64,000 nucleotides of DNA from Aquicella siphonis (GCF_902459485.1 NZ_LR699119.1:310001-374000), one strand, 5' to 3'; shown: positions 44,482-53,457, counted from the stretch's first letter. Made by a program: numbers and translations. Notes: generated by a model from the letters alone, not told the origin.

Positions 44482-45537
44482 ATGGAATCCGCGCAGTCTT
44501 TAAAAATTGCGGAATCAAATCTGATTGAGCGCAGACAAGCCCTGGAAGATTGGCTGAAGTCCGCTTGCGGGCTGTATGATATCTCGCTTCAGCCCATGCC
44601 AGGTGATGCGAGCCTGCGCCGTTATTTCCGCCTTCAGGCGCAGGAGCGCTCGTTCGTTGTCATGGATGCTCCGCCGCCGCAGGAGAATGTCCGTCCGTTT
44701 GCCGCGATTTCACGGGCCTTGAGAGGCATGGGATTGCAAACGCCCGAAATTTTCCAGGCTGACAATGAACAAGGGTTTTTGCTGCTGACGGATTTTGGTG
44801 ACGCCACTTATCTCAGAACGCTGCATGCCGGCAATGCGGGAGTGCTTTATCAGCGCGCCCTGGATGCTCTTGCTGTCCTGCAGTCTTGCCGGTTGGTGTC
44901 AGGTCATGCCATACCGCCTTTCACTGCGGACTTCATGTGGAAAGAATGGGCATGGCACAAGGAATGGGTGATGGAGAAATTGCTGGGCTTGGCCTTGGGG
45001 CACGCAGAAAGCGCGCTGGATGCCTGCTACCGGCATATTGTGGAAACAGCTTCTGCTCAGCCCCAGGTCTTTATGCACAGGGATTATCATTCAGCCAATC
45101 TTATGGTTTTGGAATCAGGTGAAACAGGGATACTCGATTTTCAGGATGCTTTTATTGGTCCTGTCACTTACGACCTGGTTTCCCTGCTGCGCGATTGCTA
45201 TATTGACTGGCCCGATGCGCAGGTTCAGACCCTTGCGCTCTGTTATGCTGAGAAACTGCAGGCTCTGGATGCAACGACGCGCGTCAGCAGGCAGGATTTT
45301 TTATACTGGTTTGATTTAATGGGGCTGCAGCGGCATTTGAAAGCCCTGCTTACCTTCGCACGCAAGCATGTGCGTGATCATCAACCGCGTTATCTTGAGT
45401 TTGTTCCGCGCACAATGCATTACTTGCTGAATGTGAGCCAGCGTTATCCGGAATTATCCGCCTTGCATGTCTATCTGCGCGATACGTTGAAACCGGCTTT
45501 GAGCAAGGTGGTAAAATCGAGCAGGGTGATAAAATGA
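44482..45537 (+). CDS. amgK: Anomeric MurNAc/GlcNAc kinase
   Basis: 351 residues; AGGGG lies 8 bases before ATG. An aminoglycoside-phosphotransferase-fold kinase: H-R-D-Y-H-S-A-N-L-M catalytic loop (Asp, Asn) near 194-203 and L-D-F-Q-D-A metal motif near 215-220. The N-terminal region (L-K-S-A-C-G-L-Y-D-I, then P-L-P-G-D-A-S-x-R-R-Y-type P-G-D-A-S-L-R-R-Y-F) matches AmgK. It phosphorylates recycled MurNAc at C1. The next gene, murU, overlaps by 4 bases (ATGA), so both are translated together; this pair forms the fosfomycin-bypassing cell wall recycling route of Pseudomonas. The lptD end is divergent, as in other Gammaproteobacteria. Confidence 0.93.
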   Translation: MESAQSLKIAESNLIERRQALEDWLKSACGLYDISLQPMPGDASLRRYFRLQAQERSFVVMDAPPPQENVRPFAAISRALRGMGLQTPEIFQADNEQGFLLLTDFGDATYLRTLHAGNAGVLYQRALDALAVLQSCRLVSGHAIPPFTADFMWKEWAWHKEWVMEKLLGLALGHAESALDACYRHIVETASAQPQVFMHRDYHSANLMVLESGETGILDFQDAFIGPVTYDLVSLLRDCYIDWPDAQVQTLALCYAEKLQALDATTRVSRQDFLYWFDLMGLQRHLKALLTFARKHVRDHQPRYLEFVPRTMHYLLNVSQRYPELSALHVYLRDTLKPALSKVVKSSRVIK

Positions 45538-46208
45538 AGAAGGCGATGATACTGGCCGCGGGACGCGGCGAACGCATGGGCCTTCTGACCGCCCGTACAC
45601 CCAAACCCTTGCTGCGGGTGGGGGGGCGTTTTCTTATTGAATATGCTATTTCCGGTATCAGGCAGGCGGGAATAAATGAAATCATTATCAATATCTCGTA
45701 TCAAGGCCATCTCATTAAAAATGCGCTGGGTGACGGCGCCCAATATGGCGTGAAAATCATTTATTCAGAAGAAGCGGAGCGCCTGGAAACCGGCGGAGGT
45801 ATTTTTCAGGCCTTGCCATACCTGGGGAAAGAGCCTTTTCTGGTAGTCAGCAGTGATGTCGTCACCGATTTTCCTCTGTCGGCGCTGCCGCCTCAGCCTG
45901 AGGGGCTTGCGCATCTTGTCATGGTGGCAAACCCTTTTTATCACCCGGAAGGTGATTTCGGCCTTCATGAGGGAAAAATCGACTTGCACACCGGGCCGGC
46001 GCTGACCTTTGCCAATATCGGCATTTATCGGCCGGAATTGTTTGCCGGGTGCAGTGCCGGGCATTTCCGGCTGGCGGCGGTGCTCAAGCCGGCGATCATG
46101 GCAGGAAAGGTGACGGGGGAATATTATCAGGGGGCGTGGCATAACATTGGTACCCCTGATGACTTGGCGCAGCTGGAGGAAGCCGGCAGCAAGTCTGTTT
46201 TGCCTTGA
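45534..46208 (+). CDS. murU: MurNAc-1-phosphate uridylyltransferase
   Basis: 224 residues. The nucleotidyltransferase fold is opened by M-I-L-A-A-G-R-G-E-R-M-G, followed by K-P-L-L-R-V-G-G-R-F-L-I and the metal-binding S-S-D-V-V-T-D-F. The late N-I-G-I-Y-R-P-E-L and W-H-N-I-G-T-P-D-D-L segments match MurU and related sugar-1-phosphate transferases. It turns MurNAc-1-phosphate into UDP-MurNAc, completing the recycling step begun by AmgK; the two genes overlap. Confidence 0.93.
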   Translation: MKKAMILAAGRGERMGLLTARTPKPLLRVGGRFLIEYAISGIRQAGINEIIINISYQGHLIKNALGDGAQYGVKIIYSEEAERLETGGGIFQALPYLGKEPFLVVSSDVVTDFPLSALPPQPEGLAHLVMVANPFYHPEGDFGLHEGKIDLHTGPALTFANIGIYRPELFAGCSAGHFRLAAVLKPAIMAGKVTGEYYQGAWHNIGTPDDLAQLEEAGSKSVLP

Positions 46209-46304
46209 CCAGGCTGGGAACAGGTTTTCCCGCGCATGCCTGATGTCCGGGCGCGCGGATGACGGGCAATACGTACAAATTGGTTTGCGCTTCTGTTTGA
46301 TGAA

Positions 46305-46378
46305 CGCGCCCGAGAGGATTCGAACCTCCGACCCTTGGCTTCGGAAACCAATACTCTATCCAACTGAGCTACGGGCGC
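46305..46378 (-). tRNA. tRNA-Arg (anticodon CCG)
   Basis: A full cloverleaf on the minus strand: acceptor GCGCCCG/CGGGCGC, D stem GCTC/GAGT, anticodon stem TTGGT/GCCAA with loop TTCCGAA (anticodon CCG), T arm GGAGG/CCTCT with TTCGAAT. The discriminator is G and no CCA is encoded (the next bases are TTC). It decodes CGG. It lies between murU and comM; no integrase is near. Confidence 0.95.
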
Positions 46379-46606
46379 ACTCGGCTGCTAGAAATAGCTC
46401 ATCTCTTTTCAACTTGCAAATGTTTTTATGAATTATTCGGTAAATTCGGCCGCATACATGGAGGGTGTTCAATGAGCATTCTCCATGTATGTGTCTTTAT
46501 TTTCAGGCAGGCCGGTACCTGGCCGGTTCGGGCATCCACATTACTCTTGCTATTGAAATTACACCCGCGGCAAGCCGCGGAAATCTGTTGCAGAAAGGAC
46601 AATCCT

Positions 46607-48124
46607 ATGGCTCTTGCAATTGTATATAGCCGGTCATCATCGGGCATTACCGCTCCTCTCGTTACGGTGGAAGCGCACCTGGCTTTTGGAATGGCCGGAT
46701 TTTTTATTGTCGGATTACCCGAGGCTGCGGTGAAGGAAAGCCGTGATCGCGTGCGCAGCGCGCTGGTGAATTCGAATTTTGAATTTCCATCAAGACGGAT
46801 TACGGTCAATCTTGCGCCGGCAGATTTACCTAAAGAAGGCGCAGGTTTTGATTTGCCTATTGCGCTTGGCATTCTCGCCGCATCGGGACAAATTCCGCGG
46901 GACCGGCTGGAAGAATCCGAGTTTACAGGCGAATTGGCGTTATCAGGGGATTTGCGCCCGGTTCGCGGGGTGTTGACGATGACTCTGGGCGCGCACCATG
47001 CTGGCCGCCGCCTGATCGTGCCCGAGGTAAACGCGATGGAAGCGTCATTAGCTGATCAGGCAACGGTGCTGTCAGCGAACCATTTGCTGCAAGTCTGCGC
47101 TTATCTGAAGGGCGAACAGAATTTGCCTCGCAGCGTGCGCCCGCGTTTTGACCCGGAAAATGAAAATACTCCGGATCTTGCTGAAGTGAAAGGCCAGCCG
47201 CACGCCAAGCGTGCGCTTGAAATTGCGGCGGCGGGACGCCACAGTCTGTTATATATCGGTCCTCCGGGTACCGGCAAGACCATGCTGGCCAGCAGGCTGC
47301 CAGGAATATTGCCGCCCCTGCAGGAAGACGAAGCGTTGGAAGCGGCGGCGGTTGCTTCTCTCAGTCACCGCGGATTCAACCCCTTGCACTGGCGGCGGAT
47401 TTCTTTCAGGTCTCCTCATCACAGCAGTTCCAGCGCGGCGCTGGTGGGAGGCGGGCGACCGCCCCGTCCAGGTGAAATTTCACTGGCTCATCACGGGGTT
47501 TTGTTTCTGGATGAGCTGCCTGAATTTAACCGGCAGGCGCTGGAGTGTTTGCGGGAACCTCTGGAATCAGGGTCTATCACCATATCGAGGGCGGCTGTCC
47601 AGGCAGTGTTTCCCGCCCGCTTTCAACTGGTGGCAGCCATGAATCCTTGCCCTTGCGGGTATGCGGGCAGCACGCAGGAATTCTGCCAGTGTGATACGGA
47701 GAAAATCAAACGCTATCTTGGCAAGCTTTCCGGTCCGCTGCTGGACCGCATTGACATGCAGGTCGAAGTGACGCGGCCCCGCCCGGAATTACTGATAAAG
47801 CCGGGTTCTTATCCGGATGAAACCAGCGCGGAAGTCCGCGGCAGGGTGATGTACGCTCGCCAACGTCAACAACAACGGCAAGGTAAATGCAATGCGATGC
47901 TGACCGCGGGTGAGCTTGATTCTTATTGTCTGCTGGATGCGCAAGCCCGGGATTTGCTGGCGCAGGTCATGCTGCGGTTCGGGTTATCCGCGCGCGTTTG
48001 TCATCGCCTGGTCAAGATGGCCCGCACGATCGCCGACCTGGCTGACATGGAAGTCATTACGTTGGAACATCTGGGGGAAGCGTTGAATTATAGGTGCCTG
48101 GATAGGTCAAGAATGATGATTTAA
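46607..48124 (+). CDS. comM: Mg-chelatase-like AAA+ ATPase ComM (YifB)
   Basis: 505 residues from ATG 46607 (AAAGGA upstream); the frame is open back to 46472 but M-A-L-A-I-V-Y-S-R is the family start. A hexameric helicase that promotes branch migration during natural transformation. The N-terminal S5-like domain (about 20-150) is followed by AAA+ Walker A G-P-P-G-T-G-K-T-M-L near 216-225, Walker B L-F-L-D-E-L-P near 301-307, a zinc-binding C-P-C-G ... C-x-C segment near 347-365 and the C-terminal Mg-chelatase-like lid. It suggests DNA uptake ability if the pilus genes are present elsewhere. Confidence 0.95.
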   Translation: MALAIVYSRSSSGITAPLVTVEAHLAFGMAGFFIVGLPEAAVKESRDRVRSALVNSNFEFPSRRITVNLAPADLPKEGAGFDLPIALGILAASGQIPRDRLEESEFTGELALSGDLRPVRGVLTMTLGAHHAGRRLIVPEVNAMEASLADQATVLSANHLLQVCAYLKGEQNLPRSVRPRFDPENENTPDLAEVKGQPHAKRALEIAAAGRHSLLYIGPPGTGKTMLASRLPGILPPLQEDEALEAAAVASLSHRGFNPLHWRRISFRSPHHSSSSAALVGGGRPPRPGEISLAHHGVLFLDELPEFNRQALECLREPLESGSITISRAAVQAVFPARFQLVAAMNPCPCGYAGSTQEFCQCDTEKIKRYLGKLSGPLLDRIDMQVEVTRPRPELLIKPGSYPDETSAEVRGRVMYARQRQQQRQGKCNAMLTAGELDSYCLLDAQARDLLAQVMLRFGLSARVCHRLVKMARTIADLADMEVITLEHLGEALNYRCLDRSRMMI

Positions 48125-48263
48125 TGATAAAAATGATTATTATTTTATCTCTCCTGGCAGGCATTTTTATTTAGAACAGCTATAATGAAAATATGTTATT
48201 CCGGATGTTTTCCTGGACGGTAAGATGTGATAAGACTTGAAAATAACGAAATGGGGAGGATTT

Positions 48264-48656
48264 ATGGCAATGACATTTTATCCGCATCTGGAAGATGCCG
48301 CAAAGGGGAGCCTGGAAGAAAGAATTGATTTGCTTATGGAAGCTGCTGAACGTTACAAGGCTGTTATTCTGGATGAATCTGCGAAAGTCGCTGCTGTCGA
48401 TCCGAACAAGCGTATGGTGCCGCGGGATCAATCGGCGGCTTATAATTGGGAAGAAATATCACATGTCTTGCGCGCGATCAGAGAGTTATCAGAGAGCAAT
48501 AAACAGGATAAAATCAAGAAAGCGGATCTCCTGGCCAAACTGGCTGAAGTTTATGAAGTATTGCGCGCTGCAAAAATGTCCAAGCTGGAAGCCGTGAGGC
48601 TCGCATTAATCAGTGAATCCAATCAACTGAAAGGCGGGGCTCCACAAGTTGTCTAA
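48264..48656 (+). CDS. Small helical protein (130 aa), unknown
   Basis: ATG 48264 follows GGGGAGG at ideal distance, so this start is firm; an in-frame ATG upstream is poor. The product is mainly alpha-helical and charged, with one basic/acidic segment (N-K-Q-D-K-I-K-K-A-D-L-L-A-K-L-A-E-V-Y-E-V-L). No signal peptide, membrane helix or known motif. The next gene, a flavin-reductase-like protein, overlaps its end by 8 bases (TTG start), so the two are probably made together. Function not assigned. Confidence 0.7.
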   Translation: MAMTFYPHLEDAAKGSLEERIDLLMEAAERYKAVILDESAKVAAVDPNKRMVPRDQSAAYNWEEISHVLRAIRELSESNKQDKIKKADLLAKLAEVYEVLRAAKMSKLEAVRLALISESNQLKGGAPQVV

Positions 48657-49347
48657 TACGTATTTCTATGAAGTCATCCGTATACAAACCCTGGTGGGTG
48701 AAGTGTCGCAGATTTTTCTTGAACCTGGTTCGCATCTTGCGCTGTCTTATGAGGCGGGACAATATGTCAATGTGCTTCACCGTGACCAGAGTGCTTCTCC
48801 GCTGTCCATTGCCTGCGCCCCTTTCAGCAGCCGTGTCCTGGAGTTTCACCTGTTTCATCCCCCTGAAAACCATCAGGCCAGGGATTTGCTGCAAATGGGA
48901 AAAAAGGAAAAGTCTTGGAGACTGACCGGACCGTTTGGTGACTGCACAGTCGGCCGTCTGCATCCGCGTAAACCGCTATTTTTTATTGCCCGTGGCACCG
49001 GGTTCGCGTCAGTCAAGGCTGTGATTGAAGCATTGTCGCAAGCACAGCGCCGGCCGCCTATGCATTTATACTGGAGCATGCCTTTACGCTCCGAGTTTTA
49101 TCTGGAAAATCTGCTTGAGCAGTGGGCTGAAGAGATAGACGGTTTTGGTTGCACGCTCATCTCGCGCGATCATCGCGCCGGCAAGGCCGACTCCCTTTGT
49201 GAAACATTGATCCATGATTGGGGTGATCTGTCTGATTGTCAGATTTATGCAAGTGGTTCGCCCTCTTTTGTGAATGCCGCATTTTCTATCTTGCGCGATT
49301 ACGGCTTGCAGCGCAGTTTCTTTTATTCCGACGTTGTTTCTGGGTAA
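48649..49347 (+). CDS. NAD(P)H-flavin reductase-like / ferredoxin-reductase-fold oxidoreductase
   Basis: 232 residues from TTG 48649; GGCGGGG lies just before it, and no ATG is available near the N-terminus. The FAD-binding barrel fills residues 1-100 with the Y-E-A-G-Q-Y-V-N-V strand and the S-P-L-S-I-A flavin motif. The NAD(P) domain follows with I-A-R-G-T-G-F-A-S-V-K-A-V-I-E. The layout matches Fre/LuxG-type flavin reductases and the reductase part of CDP-deoxyglucoseen reductases. There is no [2Fe-2S] cluster. Substrate unknown. It is coupled to the small helical gene before it by an 8-base overlap. Confidence 0.82.
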   Translation: MSNTYFYEVIRIQTLVGEVSQIFLEPGSHLALSYEAGQYVNVLHRDQSASPLSIACAPFSSRVLEFHLFHPPENHQARDLLQMGKKEKSWRLTGPFGDCTVGRLHPRKPLFFIARGTGFASVKAVIEALSQAQRRPPMHLYWSMPLRSEFYLENLLEQWAEEIDGFGCTLISRDHRAGKADSLCETLIHDWGDLSDCQIYASGSPSFVNAAFSILRDYGLQRSFFYSDVVSG

Positions 49348-49527
49348 TTCGAGAATCTTTATGGATTAGGTGTCTTTGGTTTTCTGCTGCCAGAAACACA
49401 TCGTAATGGCTTGATGGCTCATATCGTGAACATGCCAGTGTTACGCTGGGTCACTGTGCTGGCGTCATGTCTGCGTTTTGATTGCGGACGAGGGTATTTT
49501 CGCGTGACAGTCGCGCCAGGAATTTTG

Positions 49528-50403
49528 TTACGCGGCGATGGTTTCTTCAAATGCCGCGCGCAGTTTTTGCATGGCATTCTTTTCCAGCTGGCGCACGCGT
49601 TCTGCAGAAATCTGGTATTTGTCCGCCAGGTCTTGCAGGGTTAATTTGTTCTCATCCAGCCAGCGGGTGCGTATGATATCCTGGCTGCGTTCATCCAGCT
49701 TTTCCAGGGCATGATAAATGGTGTCACTGGATTGTTCTGACCAGTCGGTATTTTCCAGCTGTTGTGCCGGGTTGTAACGCATGTCTTCCAAAAATCCGGC
49801 AGGCGTGAAATGATGCTGGTCATCCTCGTCGTCATCATATCCGTCAAAAGAAGCATCCGAAGTGGCAAGACGCATTTCCATTTCCCGGACGGTTTCAGGC
49901 TTGACCTTCAGGTCCCTGGCAATATCATCGACTTCCTGTTGCGTCATCCAGCCCAGGCGTTTTTTAAGGTTACGCAAATTAAAGAACAGCTTGCGTTGGG
50001 CCTTGGTGGTCGCCACCTTGACAATACGCCAGTTGCGCAGGATGTATTCGTGAATTTCAGCTTTGATCCAGTGCATGGCAAAAGTGACCAGGCGTACACC
50101 CACATCGGGATTGAAGCGGCGGACTGCTTTCATCAGGCCAATGTTGCCTTCCTGGATAAGGTCAGCCAGGGGAAGACCATATCCCTGGTAACCTTTGGCA
50201 ACGCGTACCACATAGCGTAAGTGGGCTAAAATGAGACGTTTAGCCGCCCCCAGTTCGTTATGCTTCTGGAGCCGGACAGCGAGGTCGTGTTCTTCTTCCT
50301 GGGTCAGCATGGGAATCTGGTTTACATAATGCAGGTAAGTTTCCAGACTGCTAACCGGCAGGCGAACATCAACGGTTTGTAGACTCGTATTTATGTTGCC
50401 CAT
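49528..50403 (-). CDS. rpoH: RNA polymerase heat-shock sigma factor (sigma-32)
   Basis: 291 residues. Region 2 ([43 protein letters not shown]), the RpoH box Q-R-K-L-F-F-N-L-R near 130-140 and region 4 ([21 protein letters not shown]) are all clear. It directs transcription of chaperone and protease genes. The insert around 185-200 (D-G-Y-D-D-D-E-D-D) is acidic. A sigma-70-like promoter lies just upstream. In E. coli, ftsE and ftsX sit between ftsY and rpoH; here ftsY is adjacent with a 110-base gap. Confidence 0.97.
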   Translation of the reverse strand: MGNINTSLQTVDVRLPVSSLETYLHYVNQIPMLTQEEEHDLAVRLQKHNELGAAKRLILAHLRYVVRVAKGYQGYGLPLADLIQEGNIGLMKAVRRFNPDVGVRLVTFAMHWIKAEIHEYILRNWRIVKVATTKAQRKLFFNLRNLKKRLGWMTQQEVDDIARDLKVKPETVREMEMRLATSDASFDGYDDDEDDQHHFTPAGFLEDMRYNPAQQLENTDWSEQSSDTIYHALEKLDERSQDIIRTRWLDENKLTLQDLADKYQISAERVRQLEKNAMQKLRAAFEETIAA

Positions 50404-50447
50404 CTTTATGCTCTTGGGGAGTTGAAAAATATAATTTTAGCGGCCTC

Positions 50448-50477
50448 ATCATACCTGATTTTGGCCTGCTTTTTCAA
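50448..50477 (-). promoter_or_regulatory. Candidate sigma-70 promoter of rpoH
   Basis: On the minus strand TTGAAA (50472-50477) is followed after 18 bases by TATGAT (50448-50453). The predicted start leaves a leader of about 38 bases before the rpoH ATG at 50403. This points to rpoH transcription separate from ftsY. Confidence 0.5.
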
Positions 50478-50513
50478 TAAGTATAGCCTGTTTCAAGAGG
50501 CTGCCGCTGGTCC

Positions 50514-51560
50514 CTACGCGGATGGGGCGGGCTGGGAGGATTCGCCGGCGAACAAGGCGTTGACAAAATCATCTGCGTCAAAAGGCCGCAAGTCTTGAAT
50601 TCCTTCTCCTATCCCTATGAATCTAATAGGTATTTTTGTCTGGTTGGCAATGGCAAAAATAATGCCGCCCTTGGCGGTGCCATCAAGCTTGGTTAATACA
50701 ATGCCGGTCACGCCCATGGCTTCATTGAATTGCTTGACCTGGTTCAAGGCATTCTGGCCCAATGAGGCATCCAGCACGATCAGGGTTTCGTGCGGCGCGG
50801 AAGAATCGGTCTTGGCGAGCACGCGTTTGACTTTTTGCAGTTCGGCCATCAGGTTGGACTGGGTGTGCAGACGGCCGGCCGTATCCGCAATCAATATATC
50901 CGCGCCACGGGCCTTGGCTGCTTCCATGGCGTCGAAAATGACTGCGGCAGTATCGGCTCCCGGTTGCTGAGCGATCACGGGAACCTGGTTGCGGCTGCCC
51001 CAAACCTGAAGCTGTTCAATGGCCGCTGCGCGGAAAGTATCACCTGCCGCCAGCATGATATGCTTTCCTTGCTGTTTGAAATGACTGGCGAGTTTGCCTA
51101 TGGTGGTGGTCTTTCCTGACCCGTTAATCCCGACAACGAGAATAACAAAGGGCCTGGTTTCCGGGGCGATGGATAAGGGTACTGCGCAGGGCCTGAGAAT
51201 TTGTTTCATTTCTTCCTGGAGAAAATGAAAGGCCGTTTGGGCGTCATTCAGTTCTTTGCGCGCGAGCTTCCTGGTCAGGGCTTGAATTAACTGGTCGGTT
51301 GTTTCAACGCCGACATCCGCCGTCAATAAAGCCATTTCTATATCATTTAACAAATCCTGGCTGATCTCTTTTTTGCCAAGAAAAAGATTGGCCATGCCTG
51401 TTGCGAGAGTAGCTCGGGTTTTTGATAGTCCTTGTTTGAGACGGGCGAAAAGCCCCGGCTTGTTCCGGATATCTTCTCCAGCAGGCGCGATGCCCGTTTC
51501 AACAGGGTTAGGGCTGTCTGCTGTATCGGTATTTTTTTTTCTCTTGAGAAAGTCAAACAT
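50514..51560 (-). CDS. ftsY: Signal recognition particle receptor FtsY
   Basis: 348 residues. It docks ribosome-SRP complexes at the inner membrane. The N-terminal acidic A domain is short (about 50 residues) compared with about 200 in E. coli, so the membrane-binding part is reduced. The N helical domain and GTPase G domain are complete: G-I-N-G-S-G-K-T-T-T-I-G-K (P-loop), D-T-F-R-A-A-A (insertion-box), D-T-A-G-R (G3), T-K-L-D-G-T-A-K-G-G (G4). It is divergent from rsmD, as in E. coli. Confidence 0.97.
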   Translation of the reverse strand: MFDFLKRKKNTDTADSPNPVETGIAPAGEDIRNKPGLFARLKQGLSKTRATLATGMANLFLGKKEISQDLLNDIEMALLTADVGVETTDQLIQALTRKLARKELNDAQTAFHFLQEEMKQILRPCAVPLSIAPETRPFVILVVGINGSGKTTTIGKLASHFKQQGKHIMLAAGDTFRAAAIEQLQVWGSRNQVPVIAQQPGADTAAVIFDAMEAAKARGADILIADTAGRLHTQSNLMAELQKVKRVLAKTDSSAPHETLIVLDASLGQNALNQVKQFNEAMGVTGIVLTKLDGTAKGGIIFAIANQTKIPIRFIGIGEGIQDLRPFDADDFVNALFAGESSQPAPSA

Positions 51561-51651
51561 AATAGATGCCCTTGGAAAAAGTGGTTAATGTTAGCATAGT
51601 TCTGGAAATGAAACAGGAGTGCGGCGAGTTGCGCTGAATGAGCGCAAGCAA

Positions 51652-51814
51652 TGCAAGCACAAGCTGAGCTTGTGCGCAGCATATTAAAATTAATAGCGAG
51701 GTTTTGGTTAAACGCTATCCTGTCACCTTGCGCGATGGGGTGTTCTTAGAGGGGAGAAGCGCGATTCTCCCCTCTAAGTGCAAGCACAAGCTGAGCTTGT
51801 GCGCAGCATATTAA
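51652..51814. repeat. Two copies of a 36-bp hairpin repeat flanking a perfect 12-bp inverted repeat
   Basis: The 36-base unit at 51652-51687 recurs without mismatch at 51779-51814. Each unit holds GCACAAGC-TGA-GCTTGTGC, an 8-bp perfect stem with a 3-base loop. Between them, ending two bases before the second copy, 51746-51757 (TTAGAGGGGAGA) is exactly complementary to 51766-51777, a 12-bp stem with an 8-base loop. The block fills most of the 269-base gap between divergent ftsY and rsmD. It looks like a small repetitive palindromic element or a regulatory array; no transposase is present. Confidence 0.85.
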
Positions 51815-51829
51815 CAAGAGGCATATGGC

Positions 51830-52390
51830 ATGAAACCAGGTTTTGTACGGGTGATAGGCGGAAAATGGCGAGGAAGGCGTCTGAAGGTGCCAGAAATGCC
51901 GGGGCTGCGCCCCACGCCTGACAGGGTGCGGGAAACCTTGTTCAATTGGCTGGGGCAAAAACTTGGCGGAACGCGTTGTCTGGATTTATTCGCGGGTAGC
52001 GGGGCGCTGGGATTCGAAGCCTTGTCGCGCGGGGCAGAATATGTTGAATTGGTGGACCAGTCTGCCGATGTGGTCAGGCTGCTGAAAGAAGAACTTGCGC
52101 AGTTTAAAGCTGAAAATGCCTTGGTCTATTGCGCGCGTGTGCCCGCAGGGCTGCGGCCGCCGGCGCAGCCATTTGATATTGTGTTCCTGGATCCGCCCTA
52201 CCAGGAAGATCTCTTGCTGCCATGCTGCCATTATCTGGAGGAAAAAGGTTATTTAGCAAATTCTGCTCTTATCTATCTGGAAGCACGCGCCATTATCAAG
52301 GATAATGACTTGCCGCAGCGCTGGCACATCATCAAGGCGCAGCAGGCGGGACAGGTTTATTATCATTTGGCTGTTAGAGATACAAAATGA
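51830..52390 (+). CDS. rsmD: 16S rRNA (guanine(966)-N2)-methyltransferase
   Basis: 186 residues. It methylates G966 in helix 31 of 16S rRNA. The N-terminal basic R-V-I-G-G-K-W-R-G-R-R-L, SAM-binding L-D-L-F-A-G-S-G-A-L-G-F-E near 49-61, and catalytic F-L-D-P-P-Y near 122-127 are intact. The stop overlaps the trpS start by 4 bases (ATGA). It starts 16 bases after the second hairpin repeat; divergent from ftsY, as in E. coli. Confidence 0.96.
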   Translation: MKPGFVRVIGGKWRGRRLKVPEMPGLRPTPDRVRETLFNWLGQKLGGTRCLDLFAGSGALGFEALSRGAEYVELVDQSADVVRLLKEELAQFKAENALVYCARVPAGLRPPAQPFDIVFLDPPYQEDLLLPCCHYLEEKGYLANSALIYLEARAIIKDNDLPQRWHIIKAQQAGQVYYHLAVRDTK

Positions 52391-53457
52391 GTAAAGAGCA
52401 AAAACCACGATTACTGACAGGCGACACCTCAACCGGACGTCTGCACCTCGGGCACTGGGTTGGATCGCTGGAAAACCGCGTGCGCATGCAAGACGAATAC
52501 GATTGTTATTTTATCATCGCGAATATCCAGGCCATGACCACGCGCATGGACAGGCCCGCTGAAGTGCATCAGCATGTGATGGATGTCATGCTGGATTATC
52601 TGGCCGCGGGCATTGATCCGGCGCGCAGCACGGTCTTTATCCAGTCTGAAGTGCCCGCGATAGCCGAACTGACCGTGTTTTTCAGCCTGCTGGTTCCCTA
52701 TCCCCGGCTGATGCGCAATCCCACTATCAAAGATGAAATTCGTGACAAAGGCCTGGGCGATAATTATTCTGTGGGTTTTTTGCTTTACCCCGTCAGTCAG
52801 GTGGCTGATATTCTGGCATTCAGACCGGAAGTCGTTCCAGTGGGAGAAGACCAGATTCCTCACCTGGAATTGACCAGGGAAGTCGCCAGACGATTTAACC
52901 AAGTGTACTGTCATGTGGATCCGCAGACGCCAGATGAAGAATACCTGGATAAGGGCGGGCTGTTCCCGGTCGTGGAGACCAAACTGGGCCGCAGCCGCCG
53001 GCTGGTAGGTATCGGGCCGCCGGGGCCGGATGGAAGTCTTTTGAAAATGTCAAAATCCATGAATAACGCCATTTTTCTGAGTGATGATCCTGACACCGTC
53101 AAAAAGAAAGTCATGGCGATGTATACCGATCCTAACCGGCTCAAGGCGACTGACAAGGGGTGCGTGGAAAATAATCCCTTGTGGATTTTTCATGAAACAT
53201 TTAACCCTGATCAGGATTGGGTGCGGGAAGCGGAAGAAAAGTATCGTGCGGGGACAATCGGGGATGTGGAGTGCAAGCGGCGGCTGATTGATGTTCTGGT
53301 CGGAGTCATTGAACCCATGCGCCAGCGCAGACTCCAATATGAAAAGGATTTGCACCATGTGGTATCCCTGTTGAAAGAAGGGACTGCCAAGGCGAATGAA
53401 GTGGCGGGTGCAACACTGGTTTTGGCGAAAGAGGCAATGCGGCAGAGGTATTTCTAA
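52387..53457 (+). CDS. trpS: Tryptophanyl-tRNA synthetase
   Basis: 356 residues. Class Ic synthetase: the HIGH-type motif appears as T-G-R-L-H-L-G-H-W-V-G near 15-25, and the KMSKS motif as L-L-K-M-S-K-S-M near 217-224. Full length for the shorter (about 335-360 aa) bacterial group; the insert D-P-Q-T-P-D-E-E-Y-L near 180 and G-P-D-G-S preceding KMSKS point to the TrpRS-II-like clade rather than the E. coli type. It overlaps rsmD by 4 bases and the following micro-ORF by 1 base, so the three are translationally coupled. Confidence 0.95.
   Translation: MSKEQKPRLLTGDTSTGRLHLGHWVGSLENRVRMQDEYDCYFIIANIQAMTTRMDRPAEVHQHVMDVMLDYLAAGIDPARSTVFIQSEVPAIAELTVFFSLLVPYPRLMRNPTIKDEIRDKGLGDNYSVGFLLYPVSQVADILAFRPEVVPVGEDQIPHLELTREVARRFNQVYCHVDPQTPDEEYLDKGGLFPVVETKLGRSRRLVGIGPPGPDGSLLKMSKSMNNAIFLSDDPDTVKKKVMAMYTDPNRLKATDKGCVENNPLWIFHETFNPDQDWVREAEEKYRAGTIGDVECKRRLIDVLVGVIEPMRQRRLQYEKDLHHVVSLLKEGTAKANEVAGATLVLAKEAMRQRYF

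Noticed and set aside
49411-49644. A plus-strand frame downstream of the flavin reductase gene
   Set aside because: Overlaps the antisense end of rpoH; no ribosome site.
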